A DNA stretch of 13,080 nt from Methanomethylovorans sp. (GTDB lineage: Archaea; Halobacteriota; Methanosarcinia; Methanosarcinales; Methanosarcinaceae). The notes under the pieces were generated by a model, which was not told the DNA's origin, ran no database searches, and worked only from the letters and a program-made list of their open reading frames with translations. The position numbers and the translations under genes are program-made. The stretch lies in the NCBI GenBank assembly GCA_020854785.1, contig JAHFZE010000142.1, forward strand, positions 1 through 13,080, read 5' to 3'. Shown here piece by piece: positions 1 through 5,842 of the stretch. Within the stretch, counting starts at the first letter, position 1. Each line of letters opens with the position of its first letter.

Positions 1-25
1 TCTGAATCATTTGATCTATTTTCAT
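1..25 (-). CDS. Possible 5' end of a gene leaving the left edge
   Basis: An ATG on the minus strand at 25-23 opens a frame reading MKIDQMIQ before the window ends. It is preceded by a Shine-Dalgarno-like AAAGGT (37-32), about seven bases from the ATG. A TATA-like TTTAATATATG lies further upstream and would give a leader of about 30 bases. These three elements in the right order are the only support. Eight residues are too few to suggest a product. Confidence 0.4.
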
Positions 26-74
26 TCTATAACCTTTATTAAAGAGAATTAGATATTGAAATACATATTCTTGA

Positions 75-88
75 CATATATTAAATTT
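75..88 (-). promoter_or_regulatory. TATA box for the left-edge gene
   Basis: Read on the minus strand this is TTTAATATATG. Transcription starting about 25 bases downstream would begin near position 55, leaving a short leader that contains the AAAGGT before the ATG at 25. The region is AT-rich, so a chance match is possible. Confidence 0.35.
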
Positions 89-324
89 TAGGACAAATGT
101 GATCGTCATCAACTGTAATACACATATACAGAAAAACTCGACCTACAAGTAAATATCATGTATCACCAAGCCCCACTTAAGGAAAGTTTGTAAACTACAT
201 TAAAGACATGCAAACTTAAGGTTATATGACCAATGTTCAAAAAAATAATAAAAAGGGATGAAGAACTTATGATGTATAAAACCTTAAATGAAAGCTAGAT
301 CAATAACTTGATACAGAGATCCTA
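89..324. other. AT-rich intergenic region, no gene seen
   Basis: No convincing coding frame on either strand. The only structure is near the middle: ACTTAAGG occurs twice in direct orientation (175-182 and 214-221), and AAGTTTG (184-190) faces CAAACTT (211-217) as an inverted repeat with a 20-base spacer. A nine-codon frame at about 270-300 on the plus strand is too short to call. No tRNA, C/D box or CRISPR pattern was found. Confidence 0.5.
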
Positions 325-354
325 TGAATAAAATAGAGGGAGGTAAACTCCTCT
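325..354 (-). terminator. Hairpin terminator after the DUF1699 gene
   Basis: Right at the stop codon the minus-strand transcript can form a hairpin. AGAGG (335-339 on the plus strand) pairs with CCTCT (350-354), and AG (341-342) with CT (348-349), with one bulged base and a five-base loop. It is followed by ATTTTATTC, a U-rich tail. A stem plus a U-rich tail at a gene end is consistent with termination, although archaea often need only the U-run. Confidence 0.5.
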
Positions 355-755
355 CATTTAGTTCTGCGAATAAGGAAAGAAAGGATATCAGGACTTAAAC
401 CGGTCTCTGTCCTCATCTGTTTTAGTATATCCTCATCGGACATTCCCTTTTGCCTATATTCCCGGATCCTGTCATAAACATGCTGTGAGACCTCAGAATA
501 CTCTTCTATTGCTTCTCTGTGCCCCCACACATCACCTTCAAGGATTTTTACACCCTGCATTTCCAGGAACATAAGGGATGACTTGGAAAGTGTTTTCTTA
601 TATGATGTAGGCATATGAATAGCCTTGAGTTTAGGGCATTTTGCAATCATTGAAAAGATATCTGTGTTTGAGGGCCTGAAAGCTAGATGTATCATTTCCT
701 CACTCTGGTGCAGGGTTTCTATCTCTTCTTTTGAACTTACTACTCTTATTTTCAA
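354..755 (-). CDS. DUF1699 family protein (methanogen-specific, function unknown)
   Basis: A 133-residue soluble protein with no signal peptide or membrane segment. From memory it matches the DUF1699 family known from Methanosarcina-type methanogens. Recognisable stretches are the N-terminal MKIRVVSSKEEI, then EMIHLAFRPSN and KAIHMPTSYKKT (about 20-55), LEMQGVKILEGDVWGHR (about 64-80), and a helical C-terminus. The first half looks like alternating strands and helices, and the last 50 residues are rich in charged residues with a short helical pattern (YDRIREYRQKGMSDEDILKQM). The start is TTG at 755, chosen because GGGAGG ends five bases upstream and there is no better in-frame ATG. It stands alone, divergent from the membrane protein gene at 1104. 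No function is known to me. Confidence 0.85.
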   Translation of the reverse strand: MKIRVVSSKEEIETLHQSEEMIHLAFRPSNTDIFSMIAKCPKLKAIHMPTSYKKTLSKSSLMFLEMQGVKILEGDVWGHREAIEEYSEVSQHVYDRIREYRQKGMSDEDILKQMRTETGLSPDILSFLIRRTK

Positions 756-789
756 TTTAACCTCCCGCTTTGTATAAAGCTGATAACTG

Positions 790-802
790 TTATAAAATTT
801 TT
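790..802 (-). promoter_or_regulatory. TATA box for the DUF1699 gene
   Basis: On the minus strand this reads AAATTTTATAAC. A start about 25 bases downstream would give a leader of about 17 bases carrying GGGAGG (766-761). The short inverted repeat GCTTT/AAAGC (767-771 and 776-780) sits between this box and the ribosome binding site. Confidence 0.45.
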
Positions 803-1055
803 AACCAAAAGCGCGAAACCTATGTATATTATCATATATATAGTTAATGATAACTATCTCCATAAAACAACATACACTGACACAACATGACAAAAAATTA
901 GATTCATTCCAATAATGCTTGATAAAATTTAATCAAGGTACTTTGAAAATAAACAATAGTTTAATATAATTTTATTACAAAATGAAGTAATTTACTATAT
1001 TTATGGGCATACTTACTTAAATTGACTTTAATGGTTTTGAGAGTGTATCTGAAGA
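803..1055. other. AT-rich divergent intergenic region with short palindromes
   Basis: This is most of the spacer between the DUF1699 gene and the membrane protein gene. No coding frame is supported. It contains ATAGTTA/TAACTAT (840-846 and 851-857, four-base spacer), CTTGAT/ATCAAG (918-923 and 932-937, with AAATTT between them making a nearly complete 20-base palindrome), and AGTAA/TTACT (986-990 and 992-996). TGATAACT at 848-855 repeats the TGATAACT at 781-788. These could be operator sites for the flanking genes, but AT-rich DNA yields such palindromes by chance. Confidence 0.4.
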
Positions 1056-1070
1056 AATTTAAAATAATAA
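1056..1070 (+). promoter_or_regulatory. Candidate TATA box for the membrane protein gene
   Basis: A TTTAAAATAATAA element on the plus strand would place the transcript start near 1087, just ahead of AAGGT (1093-1097) and the GTG at 1104. A second candidate, CTATATTTATG near 994-1004, would give a leader of about 80 bases. Confidence 0.35.
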
Positions 1071-1103
1071 GATTTAAATCATGTTATCCTTTAAGGTATC
1101 GAT

Positions 1104-1916
1104 GTGAAAAGATGTTTTATGGAAATGTTGCGTCCTTCAAGAGATGTATTAGTACTTTCAGTTTTATTTGCCACAACAGCTACGTATTTTGCAAGCTGGC
1201 TCCCTGATATTACAAATGTAGTAGGTATAGAAGGCTCCCACATCAGCTCAGTAGTTTCTTTCGGCGCATTGAACGGAATGGTCTTTGGTCCTGTCCTTGG
1301 ACCCTTCATATCTCTTTCAGGTATTTTGTTACATGGGATAACTAATCCCCATTTTTTTTCAAAGGATGGGTTTCATCTAATAAGCCCGCTTTTCGTTGTA
1401 TTTTCCTCATTGATAGGAGGTCTTCTGCTTTCTGGAAGGAAAAAAATGGCCTTAGCGCTTTATACCATCCCACTTGTGGCATGGTATGCTTTTTCTACAG
1501 GAAGGACCGTATTCTATTACCCATGGTATCATATTCTACTACTCATCATATTTTATGAATTTGATGATAAGTATAGTAAGAAGATCTCCGCGTCAAAATT
1601 TTTTCTTTTTGTATATCTATTCCTAATAGCTTCCATTTCCGTACTTGCTGATCACATTGTAGGTTCTACAACAGCTCTTATATTTTATGACCTGCCACCT
1701 GCAATGTTCATCTCGGTGACTCTTCTGTATCCTGTCGAGAGGTCCGTGCTTGCTCTATGCTCTGCCTTTGTTGTATATGTATTGTTCCTAATTGTCCGTG
1801 TTATCCTGCAGGATATAAAAACCTTCGAAGACAAAGCCAGAGAAATAAAAGAAGGAACAATTGAAGACTATATGCAGATAGAAGTAAAGAAGATCCTGGA
1901 TGATCAGGAAAAATAG
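1104..1916 (+). CDS. Integral membrane protein, resembles ECF transporter S component
   Basis: A 270-residue, very hydrophobic protein with about six to eight predicted membrane segments (roughly residues 14-33, 48-78, 92-110, 115-130, 140-152, 165-183, 193-210 and 214-236). A charged, cytoplasmic-looking helical tail follows. The segment GALNGMVFGPVLGPFISLSG (about 54-73) resembles the glycine/proline-rich helix of ECF-type vitamin-uptake S components (family G-x-x-x-G-x-x-x-GP pattern). YDLPPAMFISVTLLYPVER (about 195-213) resembles their late helices. This is a fold-level impression; the substrate cannot be inferred. No ECF ATPase or T component is adjacent, so it would have to share a module encoded elsewhere. 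The start is GTG with AAGGT (1093-1097) six bases upstream; ATG at 1119 is an alternative. The gene ends in TAG followed at once by T6, and converges on the ParA gene. Confidence 0.75.
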   Translation: MKRCFMEMLRPSRDVLVLSVLFATTATYFASWLPDITNVVGIEGSHISSVVSFGALNGMVFGPVLGPFISLSGILLHGITNPHFFSKDGFHLISPLFVVFSSLIGGLLLSGRKKMALALYTIPLVAWYAFSTGRTVFYYPWYHILLLIIFYEFDDKYSKKISASKFFLFVYLFLIASISVLADHIVGSTTALIFYDLPPAMFISVTLLYPVERSVLALCSAFVVYVLFLIVRVILQDIKTFEDKAREIKEGTIEDYMQIEVKKILDDQEK

Positions 1917-1926
1917 ATCATTTTTT
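1908..1926. terminator. Back-to-back T-runs ending two convergent genes
   Basis: The membrane protein gene stops at 1914-1916 and the ParA gene at 1918-1920, one base apart. On the plus strand T6 (1921-1926) follows the first stop. On the minus strand T5 (1913-1909) follows the second. Archaeal RNA polymerase terminates at such U-runs, so each gene's terminator lies inside the other's last codons. Confidence 0.5.
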
Positions 1927-2676
1927 ACCTATGTGCTCTTCTATTGTTCTACATATTCTTTTGATCGAAACTGTGAATCTGTGGTCCGGATCTGTTAAAC
2001 CTATTATAGAGGTATCGTTTTTCATGGGAATGTCGCAGATACAAGGTATTGATGCAATTACAGGAAGACCAAAAACCTCCTTCTTTCCGGACATGTCAAT
2101 GGATAACATATGACACATATTCTCTACCAGATAACATTTTTTTTCCAGTGTCATATAAACCCCCTTTACAAGTTGCTCAGTACAAACATAGCTTATCTTG
2201 TTAGGCTTGATGACAGACAATACCAGATCTGCAATAGCGATAGCATTCACAGATTCGAACTCCACACCAGGTCCTGTATCCAGGATCAATACATCGACCC
2301 CGTTCATGAATATCGACCTTTTAGCTTCCAGAAGTAACTTCAATGCCTTTGCCTGCCACTTTCTATCCATATTGGAAATTTGCCTGACAGCGGCAATATC
2401 CAGATTAGACAAGCCTATAAAAAATCTACCTTTTGTCCCAAACTGAGAGGTAATATCATACAATATACTATCAATGTCGCATTTACCATCAAGGTATTCG
2501 TTTAGCCACCATTTTGGATATCTATTAAAGAAAGTACACAGACAAGGAGCTTTCAGGTCCATATCCAGAAGACAAACATTGTAACCCTCAAGAGCCAATA
2601 ATGCAGCAAGGTTCACGGATATGCACGTCTTTCCTGTCCCGCCTTTAGAAGAATGTACAGCTACAGTTACCCCCAC
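1918..2676 (-). CDS. ParA/MinD-type P-loop ATPase
   Basis: A 252-residue member of the SIMIBI class of ATPases (ParA/MinD/Soj). The deviant Walker A motif KGGTGKT is at residues 11-17, with the signature lysine K11 and catalytic K16. The A' motif follows at DMDLKAP (38-44), and the switch II/Walker B motif is LILDTGPGVEF (130-140). In this class two ATP-bound monomers dimerise through the signature lysine and bind DNA, membrane or a partner. There is no clear C-terminal amphipathic membrane helix of the MinD type. Cysteines are frequent (18, 35, 45, 47, 66, 165, 181, 188, 212, 214, 242), but they do not form the CxxC typical of Nbp35/Mrp iron-sulfur carriers. It lies 36 bases behind a small winged-helix gene and is probably co-transcribed with it. 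No ParB gene is present. The cargo or partner is unknown. Confidence 0.85.
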   Translation of the reverse strand: MGVTVAVHSSKGGTGKTCISVNLAALLALEGYNVCLLDMDLKAPCLCTFFNRYPKWWLNEYLDGKCDIDSILYDITSQFGTKGRFFIGLSNLDIAAVRQISNMDRKWQAKALKLLLEAKRSIFMNGVDVLILDTGPGVEFESVNAIAIADLVLSVIKPNKISYVCTEQLVKGVYMTLEKKCYLVENMCHMLSIDMSGKKEVFGLPVIASIPCICDIPMKNDTSIIGLTDPDHRFTVSIKRICRTIEEHIGKK

Positions 2677-2712
2677 AACATCACCTAGTATAAAAAAAGG
2701 CCATATAGCCCT

Positions 2713-3111
2713 TCAATCCGTTTTCTTGTTACCACTGATACAAAAATATACTTTTCTACCAGTACGGTATTTGGTCACATGTCCCATCCTTACAAGCTGA
2801 TTGAGGTAGCCACTTTCAACTGCTCTTTCCTTGAGTGTTGCCCTGGATACATCTTCAGCAGTAGCCGTTCCAAGTTCAAATAGTATTGTTGCTGTAGTCC
2901 TCAAATGTTCCGGCAAGGAAAGCAATGTCATGACATCCAGACCAGTGTATGGACCTTCTTTCTCACCTTCCAATGAAGTTGTTCTGTTCAGCGATATGCC
3001 TTTTGGAACCAAACGGTCTATTTTCTGATCTATGCTGACCAGTATTTCAAGGATCCGCTGCAGAATCTCTTTTTCCGACATTTGATCTTGATCATTTCTC
3101 ATTATAGTCAT
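2713..3111 (-). CDS. Small winged-helix DNA-binding protein paired with ParA
   Basis: A 132-residue protein. Residues 12-35 form an amphipathic, coiled-coil-like helix (SEKEILQRILEILVSIDQKI). After a polar linker, residues 60-128 look like a winged-helix domain: LPEHLRTTATILFELG (helix 1), TAEDVSRATLKERAVESGYLNQLVRMG (helices 2-3, recognition) and HVTKYRTGRKVYFCI (the wing). This fits a dimeric transcription regulator or DNA-binding adaptor. ATG at 3111 is used; TTG at 3117 and ATG at 3102 are alternatives, and none has a good ribosome binding site. It starts about 30 bases after the elp3 stop, so translation may be coupled to elp3. Its neighbour downstream is a ParA ATPase. It could be the DNA-binding partner of that ATPase, although it does not look like ParB; this is inference from position. 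Confidence 0.7.
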   Translation of the reverse strand: MTIMRNDQDQMSEKEILQRILEILVSIDQKIDRLVPKGISLNRTTSLEGEKEGPYTGLDVMTLLSLPEHLRTTATILFELGTATAEDVSRATLKERAVESGYLNQLVRMGHVTKYRTGRKVYFCISGNKKTD

Positions 3112-3143
3112 GACCAATTAGCAGGCATTGGTAAAAAACGTAT

Positions 3144-4790
3144 CTAAAACCACTTAGACATATAGGCTCTATCCAAAATATAACCCTGCTTACGATAATA
3201 TTCCCTAGCTCCGATACCACTTATAACAGATATCTTTTCAAAGCCCGCATCCTTTGCCAGCTCTTCGGCATATGCAAGCAATTCTCCCCCGTAACCTCTG
3301 TGCTGCCAATCATACCTTTTTGCATTTACACCTACAGGGACCATTGATCCGTATATATGTAATTCCCTTACCAGAGCCGAATTCTGAAGTTCCAGCCTAT
3401 GAGGATCACAGGGGAACCTCAATCTAAGAAAACCTATAAGTATATTCGATGCCACATCTTCAAAAGATATGAAATGCTCTACTCCCCCGCAGCAATCATA
3501 TTTTTCCACAACCAACTTAATGTTATCAGGATGTGGTTCCCTTCCGCTAAGAATATTATGACCCACCTCACGACATCGAATACATTGACATGATCCACCA
3601 TGTTCTTCCAATGAGTTTCTGGCAAGTTGCCTGATATTACTTTTGCGGGTACCTGCAAGTATCTGGTGAGCGGGTATATCCCTCTGTATCCTCTGCAACC
3701 TTACCCATTTGGGAAGGAAGGATTTTATCCGAGCAAGCAACTCCACAGCATTTTCATCTGTCAGGGCCTCATATTCCCCATTCTCCCACATTCTATGAAG
3801 TTCTGTTCCCTCTGTGACCAGTGTCGGATATATTTTAAGGTAATCCGGTCTGAATCTGCTATCTCTGAACAGTTTCCTGAAATTACGCACATCCCCTTCA
3901 ATGTCCATACCAGGAAGATGTGGCATCATATGAAAACCTACTTTCAGGGCACTGTCCCTCAAAACCCTGTTAGCCTCAATGGTATCTGCAACAGTATGCC
4001 CACGGTTGATCCTGGAAAGTACAAAATCATAAGTGCTTTGCACTCCGATCTCGACTTTGGTGGCACCTAATTTTAATAAAACATCTATATGTCCTTCCTT
4101 AGCCCAGTCTGGCCTGATCTCAAAAGTCATACCCACATTACGGACCTTCGCAGTTTCATTGGCCTGCTGCACATCCTCAAGAGTGATGTAAGGAAGTGTC
4201 TTGCCAATGATATGGACATGTTCACGCCATTTGGTATCAAAAAAATCGTTCATGGCTTCAAGACATCTTTTTACGTACCATTCCTGGTAGTCTAAAGCAC
4301 GGGCTGAGTATGTTCCTCCCATAATGATCAATTCGGCTTTGCCTATATCATGCCCGATCTGTTTTAATTGTTCAAGACGGGCAGTGGTTATCTTGTATGG
4401 ATCATACTCACACTGGATAGCACGCATTGTAGAGGGTTCCTGCCCCATATAGCTTTGTGGTGAGGAAAAAGAAGAAGCTGGGCCTCCGGGACAGGGAACA
4501 CATGTGCCATGCGGACATGGGGCAGGTGAAGTCATAGCTGCGATCACAGCTACACCTGAGATGGTACGAACAGGTTTTTTTCTAAGGAAAGCCCGTACCA
4601 ATAGTTGCTCTTCTTCGCTCCCTGAAATGATAATGTCCGCATTTGTGGGTAGAGAAGAAAGTTTATGCCGTTTACTTGCAAGTTTCTTTGCCTGAACCAA
4701 TTGATCAGGATCCCGTATCTCGCCATTAAGCACCATTTCCAGAAGCTCACGGCAAGCCAGCGCGAATTCACTATTTGTATCCATAATCAT
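3144..4790 (-). CDS. elp3: Elp3, tRNA wobble-uridine carboxymethyl synthase
   Basis: A 548-residue Elp3, the radical SAM/acetyltransferase enzyme that starts 5-carboxymethyl modification of uridine 34 in tRNAs using acetyl-CoA and S-adenosylmethionine. In archaea it works without the other Elongator subunits. The radical SAM cluster motif CPHGTCVPC is at residues 92-100 (C92, C97, C100), followed by PGGPASSF. Downstream are typical Elp3 segments: MGGTYSARALDYQEWYVKRC, TFEIRPDW, KVEIGVQS and GFHMMPHLPGMD. The cysteine-rich stretch CQCIRCREVGH near 400 binds zinc in the family. The C-terminal GNAT domain has an acetyl-CoA loop QHRGYGG (496-502) and ends in YYRKQGY (531-537). It starts nine bases after the upstream clamp-loader gene, with no clear ribosome binding site; ATG at 4784 is a second in-frame start. 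Length and order are normal for the family. Confidence 0.97.
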   Translation of the reverse strand: MIMDTNSEFALACRELLEMVLNGEIRDPDQLVQAKKLASKRHKLSSLPTNADIIISGSEEEQLLVRAFLRKKPVRTISGVAVIAAMTSPAPCPHGTCVPCPGGPASSFSSPQSYMGQEPSTMRAIQCEYDPYKITTARLEQLKQIGHDIGKAELIIMGGTYSARALDYQEWYVKRCLEAMNDFFDTKWREHVHIIGKTLPYITLEDVQQANETAKVRNVGMTFEIRPDWAKEGHIDVLLKLGATKVEIGVQSTYDFVLSRINRGHTVADTIEANRVLRDSALKVGFHMMPHLPGMDIEGDVRNFRKLFRDSRFRPDYLKIYPTLVTEGTELHRMWENGEYEALTDENAVELLARIKSFLPKWVRLQRIQRDIPAHQILAGTRKSNIRQLARNSLEEHGGSCQCIRCREVGHNILSGREPHPDNIKLVVEKYDCCGGVEHFISFEDVASNILIGFLRLRFPCDPHRLELQNSALVRELHIYGSMVPVGVNAKRYDWQHRGYGGELLAYAEELAKDAGFEKISVISGIGAREYYRKQGYILDRAYMSKWF

Positions 4791-4799
4791 TATTCTATA

Positions 4800-5810
4800 T
4801 TAGTTGCAGAAATCTGTTACAAGAGATTCAAGCTGTATTCTGTCGTTTGCAGCCTGCAGCATTTTAAAATTAGCATCTGCGATCTTAATGGTCCATCTTG
4901 CGACCCTGTGCTCAGGTTCTCCGGACCCTGTAACGATCCTGTGAAGACGTTCTAGTATCTCATTACCCGTAAAACCGTTATCTACCAGCATACGGTCTAT
5001 AACTTTCCTGGCCTCTATTATATTCCCGACCGTTGCAGCTTCAAAGAGTAGTCGTACATCTCCTACTTCTTCTCTGACAGCAGCCGTATATATGGCCTGG
5101 GTCCCTATTGGTTCACCATGAGAGAGAATAACTGCCACCTGTAATGTATTGAGCGAGGTTGCTATATTACCTTGCGAATGATACAACAACGCCTGTACGC
5201 CATCCTCTGTGATCAGAAAACCTTCGATCTCTGCTATATGCTTTATGAAATTAGCTAGTTTTTCATCAGATACATGTCTGAAAAAAAGCTGTAGACCCCG
5301 GGAACGCAGAGGTGCTATCAATCTTGAGGGCTGAGTAGTGGAAAGAATGAACCTGCAAGTTGCAGTGTATTTTTCCATTATACGCCTTAATGCATGCTGG
5401 GCATTCGTATCAAGAGTTTCGGAGCTGTCTATGAATATGATCTTATAGTCCGAATCTATTGGTGCCATACTTGCATATTCGTTTATTATCTCCTTGAAAA
5501 TGGAGATCACACTTTTCTGGATCTTCCTTGGGTCATCAGTGCCCAATATGCGAGTGAACCTCTTATCCCTGACAAGATAACTTTTACCATTGTCAAAGAA
5601 ATCGGATGCATTGAAGTAAGTGAAATTCCTCTCAAAGTCTTCTCCATACATTTCATGTGCCAATGCAAAGGCGGCGCTGGATTTGCCGGAGTTCGCAGGA
5701 CCATACAACAATAAGTGGGGAACATTATGAGATAATGCAAGCCTGAGAAGGGTGTTCACAGACTCTTCATTACCTACAAGCTCCTCCAGCCTTGAAGGCC
5801 TATGTTTCAC
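4800..5810 (-). CDS. rfcS: Replication factor C small-subunit-like protein (divergent clamp loader subunit)
   Basis: An AAA+ protein of 336 residues, as counted from GTG at 5810. It resembles archaeal replication factor C small subunits, which load the PCNA sliding clamp at primer ends. Walker A is GPANSGKS (37-44), instead of the usual GPPGTGKT. The Walker B region is KIIFIDSSE (123-131), where the family has a DEAD box, so the catalytic glutamate after D128 is serine. The SRC motif, which carries the arginine finger, reads SRG (170-172). C-terminal helices form the usual collar domain. Methanosarcina has a second, divergent small subunit (RFC2), and this may be its counterpart. The family motif W-x-x-K-x-R-P continues upstream of the GTG as LWIVKHRP, so the true start is probably about 11 codons earlier, at an ATT that shares a base with the secD stop (5843-5841). 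It lies between secD and elp3, with spacings of 32 and 9 bases. Confidence 0.88.
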   Translation of the reverse strand: MKHRPSRLEELVGNEESVNTLLRLALSHNVPHLLLYGPANSGKSSAAFALAHEMYGEDFERNFTYFNASDFFDNGKSYLVRDKRFTRILGTDDPRKIQKSVISIFKEIINEYASMAPIDSDYKIIFIDSSETLDTNAQHALRRIMEKYTATCRFILSTTQPSRLIAPLRSRGLQLFFRHVSDEKLANFIKHIAEIEGFLITEDGVQALLYHSQGNIATSLNTLQVAVILSHGEPIGTQAIYTAAVREEVGDVRLLFEAATVGNIIEARKVIDRMLVDNGFTGNEILERLHRIVTGSGEPEHRVARWTIKIADANFKMLQAANDRIQLESLVTDFCN

Positions 5811-5842
5811 GATCCAGAGATCTTTTGAACTTGTGTTCTGAA

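Noticed and set aside
270..299. Nine-codon frame (ATGATG to TAG) after a purine-rich stretch.
   Set aside because: It is too short, without a TATA box at a fitting distance, and with no sign of conservation that can be judged here.
1914..1964. Read-through of the TAG stop of the membrane protein gene would add a hydrophobic tail (IIFYLCALLLFYIFF), which is tempting in a group that can decode TAG as pyrrolysine.
   Set aside because: The protein is already complete with a charged tail, T6 follows the stop at once, and hydrophobic codons are expected from T-rich sequence antisense to the ParA C-terminus.
3108..3146. TAG stop of elp3 followed by an 11-codon open frame, as possible pyrrolysine read-through.
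   Set aside because: The GNAT domain ends at its normal place (YMSKWF), and the extension has no family counterpart.
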